44,425 nucleotides of DNA from Geobacillus proteiniphilus (GCF_001908025.1 NZ_MQMG01000030.1:1-44425); one strand, 5' to 3'; shown: positions 7,853-15,912, counted from the stretch's first letter. Notes: generated by a model from the sequence alone, not told the origin. A program made the numbers and translations.

Positions 7853-8999
7853 TTATACGTTCTTGATGAATTTTTTCTAAAAGCTTTTCAGCAATAACAT
7901 CCCAAATAAAGTTTTCTCTAATATTTTTTTTTCCATTATTAGAAAATTGAGCTCTTAAAGATTCGTTTCCTAAAAGTAAAGAAATTTTATTTACCCATAA
8001 ATCCTCATCAAAAGTTTCTATTATAAAACCATTTATTTCATTATCAATTATTGTTACTGCTCCTCCATTGACAGAAGAAACAACCGGTACACCAAAATAC
8101 ATACTCTCGAGCAACACCATTCCAAACGGGTCATATTTAGTTGGTAACAAGAAAACATCTGCCTTTTCATAAATATATTTTAGGTGTTCTTGGCTAACTT
8201 TCTTTATATGATTAATGTCATGTTCTATCCCTAATTGTTTAGCATACATAAAATAAGCTTCCACATCATCTTGTTTACCATCTCCGACCACCAACAAAAT
8301 TACATCCTCATTTAATTTTCGTAGTTTATAGAAAACATTAAATAAAAACTTAATATTCCTCCGCTCTTCTAATTTACCCACATATAATAAGACTTTTTTA
8401 TCCCTAATATTATCAAGCTTTTCTTTGATCTCATTTGACACATCAACTAATTCGCCTGATTCAAACCTACTGGTGTCTAGCCCTACGCCTAAAGTTTGTA
8501 CCTTTTTAAAACCTTTATTTCTTAAATATTCCTCTGCTAATTTTGATTTTGCAAAGGCATACTTTATATTTTTCGCTATAGTTTTTAGAAAAAACGTATC
8601 ATAAACTTTTTGGACTAACTTTTTAGAGTTATCTTTATATGGTCCATGGTATAAAATAAGCTTATCCTTACACAATATAGATAATAAATAAGTCATTATT
8701 TGGTTATATTCTGTGGTAATAATATAATCATATTTATCTAAAAAGCTCTTTTTTAGTACTTTTAAATATATTCCGTTACTGAGAAATTTCAAAGCAGGCA
8801 TCCAAATAATACTTAACCTATTCTTCCTATATGTGTATATTGTCTGTTCATGTGATTTACTTTCATCCGTATAATAGACAATATCACAATCATATCCTTT
8901 TTTGACTAATGCCTTACCGAATCCTATCTCCTGTAAATTATAAGTATTAATATCTACTTTGCTCGCAAAATTTCGGATATAGAGTATTTTTCTAGTCAT
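7848..8999 (-). CDS. GT4-family glycosyltransferase
   Basis: A 383-residue GT-B fold glycosyltransferase of family GT4. The C-terminal donor-binding half carries VLLYVGKLEERRN (start of the second Rossmann domain, near residue 210) and the E-x7-E type signature as DPFGMVLLESM followed by FGVPVVSSVNGG. The N-terminal half is the acceptor domain (residues 1-190). It would add a sugar to a lipid-linked repeat unit on the cytoplasmic face of the membrane. The gene is strikingly AT-rich, with Asn/Lys/Ile codons and A/T third positions, unlike ywqE or the downstream genes, which suggests horizontal import. The ribosome site is weak (GGGTG about nine bases before ATG). An IS982 copy sits right upstream, so its present promoter is unclear. 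Confidence 0.9.
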   Translation of the reverse strand: MTRKILYIRNFASKVDINTYNLQEIGFGKALVKKGYDCDIVYYTDESKSHEQTIYTYRKNRLSIIWMPALKFLSNGIYLKVLKKSFLDKYDYIITTEYNQIMTYLLSILCKDKLILYHGPYKDNSKKLVQKVYDTFFLKTIAKNIKYAFAKSKLAEEYLRNKGFKKVQTLGVGLDTSRFESGELVDVSNEIKEKLDNIRDKKVLLYVGKLEERRNIKFLFNVFYKLRKLNEDVILLVVGDGKQDDVEAYFMYAKQLGIEHDINHIKKVSQEHLKYIYEKADVFLLPTKYDPFGMVLLESMYFGVPVVSSVNGGAVTIIDNEINGFIIETFDEDLWVNKISLLLGNESLRAQFSNNGKKNIRENFIWDVIAEKLLEKIHQERIK

Positions 9000-9031
9000 C
9001 TTTATACACCCTATTAAACTTAATTAAAATT

Positions 9032-10038
9032 AACCCGTGGTGCTAGATAAAACTCAGACAAGCATAAAAATAGCCCTTGCTGGCGGATCTCCAGTAGAAT
9101 GAAAGTGTCACCCAACATTCGAAAGGAGAGATCCCCCATGCAAGAGCACTTTCATTTTACTACAGATCCAGCCAAACTTCAAAAACAATATGCCGCTATT
9201 TTCTGTTTTGTTTCTGCCCAACTGTCGTTGATTCAAATGTATCTTCATCGCCGCAACCGTCACTTGGTCAAGCAAGAAGACGAAGTGGTCATGGCGGTTC
9301 ACCTTTTGGGGAAGCTGCTGGGCTTTTCTTCCGAACGAGCCTGGCATCGTTTTGTCACGGGAAATTTGTTCACAAACGGCTCGTTTCTTGAACGCTCCCG
9401 ATACAACCGCCGCTGCCGAGCGCTTGGTTTCGCCATCAAATGGATCCGTCATGAGCTGGCGAAACGTGGCCAACACCATGCTTATGCGGTCGTCGACAGC
9501 TTGCCTCTTCCGTTGTGCCATCCCGTGAGAATGCAGCGCGTCAAGCGATTTCGAGGGATCGCAGATATGGGGTATTGTGCTTCCAAAAAGCAATGGTACT
9601 ACGGTTTCAAGCTGCATCTTCAAGTGACCAATCAAGGGCTGGCCATGGGCTATGTCGTGACGGAAGCGTCCTGCCACGACGTCAAAGCCGCTGAAACGGT
9701 GATGACTCAAATCCCTCATCCCTACAACTTTGGGGACAAAGGGTACATCAGCCACGCTCTTCGAGAAAAGCTGTACGAAGAACACCAAGCCGCGTTCTGG
9801 ACACCGTCTCGACACAATCAAAAGCACGGCCCATCCAAGGCATGGGAAGAATGGATCAGGAAAAAACGCAAAGTCATCGAGACGGTGTTTTCGATTCTCG
9901 TAGACCAATACCGGATCACCGACATTCGAGCGAATTCCATTGCCGGGTTTGAAGTGGCACTCGATGGCATCTTGTTGGCTTATTCCTTGGTCACACTAGG
10001 GCTGGTTGAGCGCTGACGCTCAACTAGCACCACGGGTT
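9032..10038 (+). mobile_element. IS982-family insertion sequence, complete
   Basis: The inverted ends are AACCCGTGGTGCTAG at 9032-9046 and CTAGCACCACGGGTT at 10024-10038, a perfect 15-bp pair typical of IS982 (ends beginning ACCC). The element is about 1.0 kb and holds one intact transposase. It lies in an AT-rich spacer between ywqE and the GT4 gene, in opposite orientation to both. I could not see a convincing target duplication. Confidence 0.9.
9138..10016 (+). CDS. IS982-family transposase
   Basis: A 292-residue DDE transposase. The start is the ATG at 9138, preceded by AAAGGAGAG; the longer frame from 9099 begins upstream of that ribosome site and is unlikely. Family features are YAVVDSLPLPLC (first catalytic Asp), the YCASKKQWYYGFKLH block typical of IS982/IS5-type enzymes, NFGDKGYIS (second Asp) and RKKRKVIETVFS (Glu). 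The frame is intact and the ends match, so mobility is plausible. It is transcribed toward ywqE, against the polysaccharide operon. Confidence 0.93.
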   Translation: MQEHFHFTTDPAKLQKQYAAIFCFVSAQLSLIQMYLHRRNRHLVKQEDEVVMAVHLLGKLLGFSSERAWHRFVTGNLFTNGSFLERSRYNRRCRALGFAIKWIRHELAKRGQHHAYAVVDSLPLPLCHPVRMQRVKRFRGIADMGYCASKKQWYYGFKLHLQVTNQGLAMGYVVTEASCHDVKAAETVMTQIPHPYNFGDKGYISHALREKLYEEHQAAFWTPSRHNQKHGPSKAWEEWIRKKRKVIETVFSILVDQYRITDIRANSIAGFEVALDGILLAYSLVTLGLVER

Positions 10039-10075
10039 ATTTCTAAATTATTTTATATCATACTGCCAACTATTT

Positions 10076-10840
10076 CTAAAAGAGGCCAAGGAACTTTTTC
10101 TTTTTCACCCGCTGTGGTTCGTCGCGGAACACGGCTTGGCCGCGAACGAGCAGCTCGGCGTTCTCTTGGAAGTAGTACACCATGTCTGTCCCGTATTCTT
10201 TCCGGATCACCTCGTACGCCTCGCGGAGGCGAAACGGCCGCGTTTTCGTGTTGTGGGCGTCCGAGGCGATGAAATGGGCCAAGTTCGCTTCGATCAGCTG
10301 AAACGAGAACGTTTTGATTTTCTTGCCGAAATGGCCCGTAATGCTCGATGTCGTCAGCTGGGACAAGGCGCCGCGTTTGACGAGCTGGTAAAGCCGCTCG
10401 GGGGTTTCGATGATCTCGGCGTTTCGCTCCGGATGGGCGATGATCGGGATAAACCCTTTCACTTGGGCATCAAAGAGGAGTTGCTCCGCATACTTCGGCA
10501 CATGATCGGGCGGAAATTCGATCAACATGTATGATGTATCGGCAAGCGTCATCACCTCGCCTCGGGCAAGGCCGTCAAGCAAGTCGCCGTGGATGCGCAC
10601 TTCTTGGCCTGGAAGCACGTTCAAGGCGATGCCGCGCCGTTTCAATTCGTCATTTAGTTCCGCCGCCAAGGAAAGGACGGCTGGTCTTGGGTTGTCATGC
10701 GTTCCATTTTGATGATGGGGAGTGGCGATGATCGTTGTAATCCCCTCCTTGGCTGCGGCTTGCGCCATGGCGATGGCGTTCTCCATCGCCGCCGCTCCGT
10801 CGTCAACGCCAGGCAAAATATGGCTATGAATGTCGATCAT
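10076..10840 (-). CDS. ywqE: PHP-family protein-tyrosine phosphatase YwqE
   Basis: A 254-residue manganese-dependent protein-tyrosine phosphatase of the PHP superfamily (CpsB/YwqE type). Metal-ligand motifs are visible: IDIHSHILPGVDDG at the N-terminus, ATPHHQNG (residue about 40-50), GQEVRI, IIAHPERN (about 135) and the C-terminal FIASDAHN. The start is ATG 10840, after AAAAGGAGGAG. The upstream in-frame extension to 10954 lies across the promoter and is rejected. In Bacillus it dephosphorylates the kinase YwqD and its targets such as Ugd, thereby tuning polysaccharide production. Here it stands apart from ywqC/ywqD, separated by an LCP gene on the other strand, and has its own promoter. Confidence 0.95.
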   Translation of the reverse strand: MIDIHSHILPGVDDGAAAMENAIAMAQAAAKEGITTIIATPHHQNGTHDNPRPAVLSLAAELNDELKRRGIALNVLPGQEVRIHGDLLDGLARGEVMTLADTSYMLIEFPPDHVPKYAEQLLFDAQVKGFIPIIAHPERNAEIIETPERLYQLVKRGALSQLTTSSITGHFGKKIKTFSFQLIEANLAHFIASDAHNTKTRPFRLREAYEVIRKEYGTDMVYYFQENAELLVRGQAVFRDEPQRVKKKKFLGLF

Positions 10841-10879
10841 CGTCCACTCCTCCTTTTTTCGCTCTACTAAACACCTATT

Positions 10880-10908
10880 ATGGTAACATAGGAAAAACAG
10901 GCTATCAA
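10880..10908 (-). promoter_or_regulatory. candidate sigma-A promoter of ywqE
   Basis: Minus strand TTGATA (10903-10908), 17-base spacer, TACCAT (10880-10885), about 40 bases before the ywqE start. The -35 is good and the -10 keeps only the key TA...T positions. Confidence 0.5.
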
Positions 10909-10997
10909 TGGGTGAGGTTTGTCGAACATTGTCGAAATGGAAGGCAAATTCCACTGATTAGGGGGCAAGCTGGAACGCCCACCAATGCGGCTGTCAG

Positions 10998-11026
10998 TTG
11001 TCTTCTTTTCGAAAACGGTCTATAAT
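10998..11026 (+). promoter_or_regulatory. sigma-A promoter of the LCP gene
   Basis: TTGTCT (10998-11003), 17-base spacer, TATAAT (11021-11026), some 48 bases before the ATG at 11074. Spacing and the -10 are ideal. It diverges from the ywqE promoter about 90 bases away. Confidence 0.75.
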
Positions 11027-11073
11027 CGAAATGGTATGCACGAAAATTTCTGAATGGAAAAGGAAGAGTGCCC

Positions 11074-12015
11074 ATGAGAGCAGAACGTCGAAAAAAGAAG
11101 AAAACATGGCTCCGCTGGGTGACGGGATTGCTCGTCGTGTTATTCGCTGGAGCAGGAATATTCGCCTATTCCATTTATCATCATGTGAAACAGACGGCGA
11201 ACCAAATGCACGAGAACGTCAACTGGAAGTCGGAGAAGCGGAAAGAAAACGTTTCGTTTGAACGGAAGACGCCGATTTCCATTTTGTTGATCGGCGTTGA
11301 TGAACGCAAAGGGGATCGCGGGCGCGCGGATACGCTGATTGTGATGACGGTGAATCCGAACAAGCAGTCGATTGACATGGTGAGCGTGCCGCGCGACACG
11401 AGGACCGAGATCGTCGGAAAAGGGACGAAAGATAAAATCAACCACTCGTACGCCTTTGGCGGAGTGGAGATGACGATGGCGACGGTGGAACACTTTTTAG
11501 ATATTCCCATTGACTACTACATTAAGGTCAACATGGAAAGCTTCCGCGACATCGTCGATGCGGTCGGCGGAGTGACGGTGAACAACCCGTTCGCTTTTAC
11601 GTATGAAGGAACGCACTTCCCGAAAGGCGAGATTACGTTAAACGGGGACGAAGCGCTGAAATACTCCCGCATGCGGAAAGAGGACCCGCGCGGCGATTTC
11701 GGGCGCCAGGACCGGCAAAAGCAGATCATTCAAGCGATTATTGAGAAAGGCGCCAGCTTCTCGTCGCTCACGAATTACAGCGATGTGCTCGCAGCGATCG
11801 GGAAAAACGTGAAAACGAACTTGACGTTTGAGGAAATGAAAGAGATTCAAGCGAATTACAAAGACGCCCGCAAGCAAATTAAGCAGCTGCATATTACGGG
11901 ACAAGGGACGAAAATCAACGGCATTTATTACTTGATCGTGCCAGAGAGCGAACGGCTGGCGATTTCGAATGAGTTGAAAGAGCATCTGGAGCTGAAAGCG
12001 ACAGCGGCGAAGTAA
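11074..12015 (+). CDS. LytR-CpsA-Psr (LCP) family glycopolymer ligase
   Basis: A 313-residue LCP protein. A short basic N-terminus and one membrane helix (residues about 12-35) anchor it with the catalytic domain outside. Conserved LCP residues appear in order: ILLIGVDER, RADTLIVMTVNP, SVPRDTRTEI, KINHSYAFGG, DAVGGVTVN and the C-terminal arginine cluster in EALKYSRMRKEDP and GDFGRQDRQKQII. Such enzymes move polyprenol-linked wall polymers (teichoic acid, capsule) onto peptidoglycan. ATG 11074 is preferred to GTG 11068 because AGGAAG sits seven bases before it. It is a single-gene unit on the plus strand inside the polysaccharide control region, flanked by its own promoter and terminator. Which Bacillus paralogue it matches (tagU, tagT, tagV) cannot be decided by eye. 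Confidence 0.94.
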   Translation: MRAERRKKKKTWLRWVTGLLVVLFAGAGIFAYSIYHHVKQTANQMHENVNWKSEKRKENVSFERKTPISILLIGVDERKGDRGRADTLIVMTVNPNKQSIDMVSVPRDTRTEIVGKGTKDKINHSYAFGGVEMTMATVEHFLDIPIDYYIKVNMESFRDIVDAVGGVTVNNPFAFTYEGTHFPKGEITLNGDEALKYSRMRKEDPRGDFGRQDRQKQIIQAIIEKGASFSSLTNYSDVLAAIGKNVKTNLTFEEMKEIQANYKDARKQIKQLHITGQGTKINGIYYLIVPESERLAISNELKEHLELKATAAK

Positions 12016-12020
12016 ATGAG

Positions 12021-12050
12021 ACGCGCACCTTAAGAGGTGCGCGTTTTCAT
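12021..12050. terminator. bidirectional terminator between the LCP and SGNH genes
   Basis: ACGCGCACCT-TAAG-AGGTGCGCGT, a perfect 10-bp stem (12021-12030 with 12035-12044) followed by TTTC on the plus strand. The SGNH-like gene on the minus strand ends at 12047, so convergent transcripts share this hairpin. Confidence 0.85.
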
Positions 12051-12832
12051 TGGGCGATGAAGCGCTTGGCGAGCGCATCGGCCCAAAGCGCGGCTCCTTC
12101 CTCGGTCGGCAAGTCGGTTTGCGGGTCGATGTAGCGGTTCAGCTCTTCGCTTTGATCGTCAGGCCAGGCGGGCCAATGGTTGAGGTAAGGATAGCCGTTC
12201 TCTTTGGCAAATGCTTCGAGCTGTTGGACTTGGCGCGGGTAGTAGGTCGCGTTGTAAATCGGGTTCGGCGGCTGCAAGATCATGACCGCATTCGGGGCCG
12301 CGGATTTGAGCTGGCCGATGATCGATTTGATATGGGCAAGGGTGTCGTCGATCGTCACGACGCCGTTGTCGTTTAACAAAAACGGTTCAAGCAGGACAAG
12401 ATCCGGCTTGTCCTTGGCCCAGTCGGCGGCGATGCGCTGTCGGTCGGCGTCGGCGGTGGTCAAGCCGTCGTATTCGTGGACGGTGATATGGAACACGCCT
12501 TTCCCGTATGCGTCATCGAGCGCTTGTTTCAACAGCTCAGGCCAGCCGCCGTTCTCTGGCGTCGATTCGGAGCCGGCGATGACGAGGCGGATCGGACGGT
12601 GTTCCTCCACAGCCCGCTTGATGGCAGCTTGCGCGGCCGCTGGCAGCTGCTTGGCGCGGGCGAGGATCGCTTCCGTTTGGCTCGTCTCCTTTTCCTGCTT
12701 GGCGGATGTTTCGACTTTCGCCCGCGCCGCTTGCACCGTGGCATCGATTTTTCGCTCCCAGTACAAGTGACCGGTGATCAGAAAGGCAAGGCAAGCGGCG
12801 GTGACCAAAAGGATGAGGACGAAGTTTCTCAA
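12047..12832 (-). CDS. membrane-anchored SGNH/GDSL-like protein
   Basis: A protein of about 261 residues. I start it at TTG 12832, which gives LRNFVLILLV at the N-terminus, because a GGGGGGAG site lies five bases upstream; the longer frame to 13057 overlaps ywqD and is rejected. One membrane helix (residues about 4-22) is followed by a charged Lys/Glu/Ala stalk (about 28-60). A domain beginning RLVIAGSEST then resembles the SGNH block I with its nucleophile Ser. LVLLEPFLLNDNG and MILQPPNPIY could be blocks II-III, and the late D/H pair is not clear. SGNH proteins in such loci remove or add acyl groups on exported glycans. It lies 59 bases downstream of ywqD, probably in the same transcript. 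Fold assignment is moderate; substrate unknown. Confidence 0.7.
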   Translation of the reverse strand: MRNFVLILLVTAACLAFLITGHLYWERKIDATVQAARAKVETSAKQEKETSQTEAILARAKQLPAAAQAAIKRAVEEHRPIRLVIAGSESTPENGGWPELLKQALDDAYGKGVFHITVHEYDGLTTADADRQRIAADWAKDKPDLVLLEPFLLNDNGVVTIDDTLAHIKSIIGQLKSAAPNAVMILQPPNPIYNATYYPRQVQQLEAFAKENGYPYLNHWPAWPDDQSEELNRYIDPQTDLPTEEGAALWADALAKRFIAQ

Positions 12833-12891
12833 CGGTTCTCCCCCCTTTTCTCTATCAGAACGGCTTCCCGCGGTCGGGAAGCCGTTTGTTG

Positions 12892-13590
12892 TTACTTGTA
12901 TTGATAGTAGTAATAGTACCCGCCGTCGCGGTGCTTCCGCTTGTTCAAGACAACGCCGAGCAGTTTGGCGTTGGCCGCTTCGAGCAGTTCTTTCGCCTTG
13001 ACCGCCGCTTCGATTTCGGTGCCGCCGCTTTCGATGACCAGCACCGTGCCGTCGCATTGGTTGGCTAAAATTTGTGCGTCCGTCACGGCGAGGACGGGCG
13101 GGGTATCGAAGATGACAAGATCAAACGTCTCATACAACTGTTCGAGGCATTGCGCCATCGCTTTTGAGCTGAGGAGCTCGGCCGGGTTCGGCGGAATCGG
13201 TCCGGACGTTAAGATTGATAAGTGGTCGATTTCGGTCGCTTGGCACGTCGGCAAAAGCGGCGCCGAGCCCGTCAAGACGTTGGTCAATCCCTTGTAGTTG
13301 TTTAAGCGGAACGTGTAATGGACGGTCGGCTTGCGCAAGTCGGCATCAATGAGCAATGTCTTTTTCCCTTGTTGAGCGAAGACGACAGCCAAGTTCGCCG
13401 CGGTGGTCGATTTTCCTTCGCCAGGGCCGGTTGACGTGACAATTAGGGAGCGGAGCGGCGCATCAATGAATGAAAATTGGATATTCGTTCGGATCGTTCG
13501 GTATTGCTCCGCGATGGGCGATTTTGGGTTGTCGGCGGCGATCAGCCTCCGCTCCGCTTTGCGGATCGATGTTGCTGGTTTACGAGCCAA
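12892..13590 (-). CDS. ywqD: capsular-type tyrosine kinase YwqD (BY-kinase)
   Basis: A cytoplasmic bacterial tyrosine kinase of about 232 residues. Walker A is [10 protein letters not shown] (about residue 55), Walker A' is [10 protein letters not shown] (about 85) and Walker B is VIFDTPP (about 160). The C-terminus ends in the autophosphorylated tyrosine cluster [10 protein letters not shown]. It works with the membrane activator YwqC, whose gene overlaps its start, and phosphorylates itself and targets such as Ugd and single-strand DNA-binding protein in B. subtilis. I favour TTG 13590 (MARKPATS) because AGAGGTG lies six bases before it; GTG 13599 has no ribosome site. All catalytic motifs are present, so the kinase should work even though the polysaccharide genes further along are damaged. 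Confidence 0.93.
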   Translation of the reverse strand: MARKPATSIRKAERRLIAADNPKSPIAEQYRTIRTNIQFSFIDAPLRSLIVTSTGPGEGKSTTAANLAVVFAQQGKKTLLIDADLRKPTVHYTFRLNNYKGLTNVLTGSAPLLPTCQATEIDHLSILTSGPIPPNPAELLSSKAMAQCLEQLYETFDLVIFDTPPVLAVTDAQILANQCDGTVLVIESGGTEIEAAVKAKELLEAANAKLLGVVLNKRKHRDGGYYYYYQYK

Positions 13591-14323
13591 TGGTTTCACC
13601 TCTTGTTTGTGGAATGGCGGATTCGCGTCTCGCTTTTTGGCCGCCTTCAGCCGTGATCAAACTGACCGCGCCGAGCACCGGCAGGCCGAGATGCTTTTCG
13701 ACGTCTTCTTCCGTTTTGATCGTGTTGTCCAAATATTCAAGCAGAAAAGCAAGTCCCACACCCGTCATAAGGCCGACGACAAAGGCGATGGCCATGTTGA
13801 GAAGCGGCTTCGGCTTGACCGGGGCTTGATGCTCTTTCACTTCCGCTTTCGAGAGAATGGTGACGTTGTCGATGTTCATGATTTTGACGATTTCGTTTTT
13901 GAACACTTCGGCCGTTTTGTTGGCGATCTTGGCCGCCATGGCTGGATCCGGGTCTTGGACGGTGACAGAGAATACTTGCGAGTCTTTTTCGCTTGAGACT
14001 TGAATTTGTTCGTTCAGTTCGTCAAGCGTTCGGTCGAGGTGGAGCTCGTCTTTCACTTTTTCTAAAATCGTCGGGCTTTTGATGATGACGCTGTACGTGT
14101 TAATGAGCTGCACGTTCGTTTGGATTTCATTGAAGTTGTAGAGCTGCTGCTCGGATTTCGCCTGGTTGACGAGAATTTGCGTCGACGCCTCGTAAATCGG
14201 CGTCAAGACAAAATAGCTGACCACACCGCTCACGACGGTGGCAAGCGCGGTGATCAAGACAATGAGCCAAAGCCGTTTGCGCAACGTTTCGAACAGTTCG
14301 CGCAGGCTGATTGTTTCTTCCAT
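13580..14323 (-). CDS. ywqC: YwqC/CpsC-type membrane activator of the tyrosine kinase
   Basis: A 247-residue Wzz-type chain-length regulator and kinase modulator. It has two membrane helices: one near residues 17-40 ([14 protein letters not shown]) and one near 173-195 ([14 protein letters not shown]), with an extracellular alpha/beta domain between. A short cytoplasmic tail activates YwqD. The proline-rich segment before helix two ([10 protein letters not shown]) is characteristic. Start ATG 14323 follows GAGAGGGGG; the longer frame to 14485 overlaps the promoter region and is rejected. It is the first gene of the ywqC-ywqD-SGNH unit, with stop and start of the first two genes overlapping, implying translational coupling. 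Confidence 0.94.
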   Translation of the reverse strand: MEETISLRELFETLRKRLWLIVLITALATVVSGVVSYFVLTPIYEASTQILVNQAKSEQQLYNFNEIQTNVQLINTYSVIIKSPTILEKVKDELHLDRTLDELNEQIQVSSEKDSQVFSVTVQDPDPAMAAKIANKTAEVFKNEIVKIMNIDNVTILSKAEVKEHQAPVKPKPLLNMAIAFVVGLMTGVGLAFLLEYLDNTIKTEEDVEKHLGLPVLGAVSLITAEGGQKARRESAIPQTRGETIGS

Positions 14324-14483
14324 CCGTGTTCCCCCTCTCTTGTTTGCCTCCGTCTTGCTTGACGTTCGCTGAATGTACGCCCCTTCTGATGTAGAATGGG
14401 TGGGCTGTGCGGGTGTTTTCCCCGCAAGGACATCGCGGTGTTCGACCTCTGTCCCGATCTTTCGAACATGAATCGACATTCCC

Positions 14484-14489
14484 ATTATA
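14484..14489 (-). promoter_or_regulatory. candidate -10 box for the ywqC operon
   Basis: Minus strand TATAAT within CGCTATAATGGG, about 160 bases upstream of ywqC. No good -35 hexamer is visible at 16-18 bases, so a factor or an unusual promoter may be involved. The long leader between it and the start holds no clear hairpin with a T-run. Confidence 0.45.
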
Positions 14490-14541
14490 GCGAATAGAAA
14501 GGGACATAGCTAGCCGAAATGAGTACTAATTTTGGCCAAAT

Positions 14542-14570
14542 GAAAAGGCCGCCCGACAGGCAGCCTTTGT
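14542..14570 (-). terminator. terminator after the Asp/Asn-rich lipoprotein gene
   Basis: Minus strand AAAGGCTGCC-TGTC-GGGCGGCCTTTTC, stem with one mismatch and a short T-run, six bases downstream of the lipoprotein stop codon. Confidence 0.75.
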
Positions 14571-14575
14571 TTGCG

Positions 14576-14947
14576 CTATTCGTCTTTATTGTCTTTGTCA
14601 TTCGCATCCCGCGGATCTTCAATCGGGTCTTCGCGGTCCGGCACTCTGTCACGTTCGTCGTCGCCCGGTCCGTTGTTCGTATCGTCTCCCGGCGGGAGTT
14701 GATTGTTTTGGTTGTCGTTCAAATCGGTATCGCGGTTGTCCGGGATGCCGTCATTGTCTTTGTCGTTGTCGACGTTATCGTTTTGGTTGATGTCATCAGC
14801 CGGGTTCATGTCTTGATCGTTGACATCGTTTTGGTTGTTGTTCGGCGGCGGCGGATTGTTGTTGTCGCGGTTCATATTGCATCCAGCCGCTAAAAAGAGG
14901 GCGACAAGGGCGCTGAACAGCCGGATCAGCAACGCTTTTTTCTTCAT
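14576..14947 (-). CDS. Asp/Asn-rich lipoprotein with a calcium-binding-like repeat
   Basis: A 123-residue lipoprotein. The signal peptide ends in the lipobox LAAGC with Cys23, so the mature protein should be lipid-anchored outside. The remaining 100 residues are almost only Asp, Asn, Pro, Gly and Gln, strongly acidic and with no predicted fold. Near the middle DKDNDGIPDNRD matches the D-x-D-x-D-G-x-x-D calcium loop of thrombospondin type-3 and dockerin-like repeats. Start ATG follows AAAGGAGCAG. It stands alone between two terminators, upstream of ywqC on the same strand. I do not recognise a named family; a surface calcium or polysaccharide-binding role is a guess. Confidence 0.8.
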   Translation of the reverse strand: MKKKALLIRLFSALVALFLAAGCNMNRDNNNPPPPNNNQNDVNDQDMNPADDINQNDNVDNDKDNDGIPDNRDTDLNDNQNNQLPPGDDTNNGPGDDERDRVPDREDPIEDPRDANDKDNKDE

Positions 14948-15053
14948 CCTATCTGCTCCTTTCTATTGGTTGTGGTGACCTTATGTAAGGCCGGTCCTTG
15001 TTTATCTTTCCCAGAAAGAAACTTTTCATTCGCACGCTATATAGCGCAGCCGA

Positions 15054-15086
15054 CAAAAAAACGCGCTCCCCGAAGGAACGCGTTTT
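15054..15086 (-). terminator. terminator after fabZ
   Basis: Minus strand AACGCGTTCC-TTCG-GGGAGCGCGTT followed by TTTTTG: a long GC-rich stem capped by a TTCG tetraloop, right after the fabZ stop codon. It probably closes the mbl-flhO-flhP-epuA-fabZ transcript. Confidence 0.88.
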
Positions 15087-15088
15087 GT

Positions 15089-15526
15089 TCAGTCAGCTCG
15101 TTTGTCGCCAAGAGCGAACATCAACTCCGTTTCGCAGACAAGCTCGCCGTCGACGGTGGCGATGCCTTTGCCTTTGCCGATGGCGCCGCGGGCGCGGAGA
15201 ATTTCGACTTCCAAGCGGAGCTGGTCGCCCGGCTTGACTTGCTTTTTAAAACGGCAGTTGTCAATGCCGGCGAAAAAGGCGAGGCGGCCCCGGTTTTCCT
15301 CGCTCTGCAGGAGGACGACGGCGCCGACTTGGGCGAGCGCTTCGACGATCAACACGCCAGGCATGACCGGGTATTCAGGGAAGTGGCCGGCGAAAAATGA
15401 TTCGTTGGCGCTCACGTTTTTGATGCCGACGGCGCGCTTGCCTTCTTCGATTTCAACGATGCGGTCAACAAGCAAAAACGGATAGCGGTGCGGGATGATG
15501 GACTGGATTTGCTGGATGTCAAGCAT
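15089..15526 (-). CDS. fabZ: 3-hydroxyacyl-ACP dehydratase FabZ
   Basis: A 145-residue hotdog-fold dehydratase that removes water from 3-hydroxyacyl-ACP in type II fatty-acid elongation. The catalytic pair is seen as His48 in [12 protein letters not shown] and Glu62 in [18 protein letters not shown] near the N-terminus is also typical. Start ATG 15526 follows AAAGGAG; the TTG two codons earlier is unlikely. Length and motifs are normal. It is the last gene of the conserved mbl/flhOP block. Confidence 0.97.
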   Translation of the reverse strand: MLDIQQIQSIIPHRYPFLLVDRIVEIEEGKRAVGIKNVSANESFFAGHFPEYPVMPGVLIVEALAQVGAVVLLQSEENRGRLAFFAGIDNCRFKKQVKPGDQLRLEVEILRARGAIGKGKGIATVDGELVCETELMFALGDKRAD

Positions 15527-15559
15527 GGGCAAACTCCTTTCTCTCCTTTGGCGGCTTAA

Positions 15560-15901
15560 TCAGCCGCGGTCCGTTCCTTTCTCGACGATATCGATGATGT
15601 GCTTCCACGTGGACGGGCGGAATACATCGAGCGGCTTCCCATCGCCAATGGCGCTGTAGCCGACGACCGCGCCGGCGGCGAGGCTTGCGGCCATCAAGGC
15701 GGCAACGATGATCAGCCGAAGCCAGATCGGGATGAGCCGGGTGCGGACGAACCGGCGCGGCGCGGCCGCCTCCCCTTCCGACGGAAGGGCTTTGGCTTCC
15801 GGTTCGGCGGGAGCCGGCGGGCTCTTTCTTACTCGGCCTTTCCGCCTCGCCATCCGGGAAGACGGCGAGCGCATAGGTTCTTGATGCCTCTCGTCACTCA
15901 T
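15560..15901 (-). CDS. EpuA-family small membrane protein (often named RNA polymerase beta-like)
   Basis: A 113-residue protein with a basic, proline-rich cytoplasmic N-terminus (residues 1-55), one membrane helix (about 62-84, IIVAALMAASLAAG) and a short outside tail with GDGKPLDVFRPSTW. That tail and architecture fit the EpuA family (PF11772), annotated in databases as a DNA-directed RNA polymerase beta-subunit-like protein although it has no polymerase domain. The start follows AAGGAGG. It lies 11 bases downstream of flhP and 33 upstream of fabZ, so it is co-transcribed. Function unknown; I would not accept the polymerase name. Confidence 0.82.
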   Translation of the reverse strand: MSDERHQEPMRSPSSRMARRKGRVRKSPPAPAEPEAKALPSEGEAAAPRRFVRTRLIPIWLRLIIVAALMAASLAAGAVVGYSAIGDGKPLDVFRPSTWKHIIDIVEKGTDRG

Positions 15902-15912
15902 CGCGATCCTCC

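Noticed and set aside
9108-9908. 266-codon minus-strand frame inside the IS982 element
   Set aside because: Lies opposite the transposase, whose catalytic motifs and ribosome site are clear.
9015-10055. Target-site duplication of the IS982 element
   Set aside because: Flanks share only short AT-rich strings (ATT, AAATTA at different distances) that are expected by chance in this AT-rich spacer.
15560-15901. RNA polymerase beta subunit
   Set aside because: The database name for this small family is misleading. The protein has one membrane helix and no polymerase sequence.
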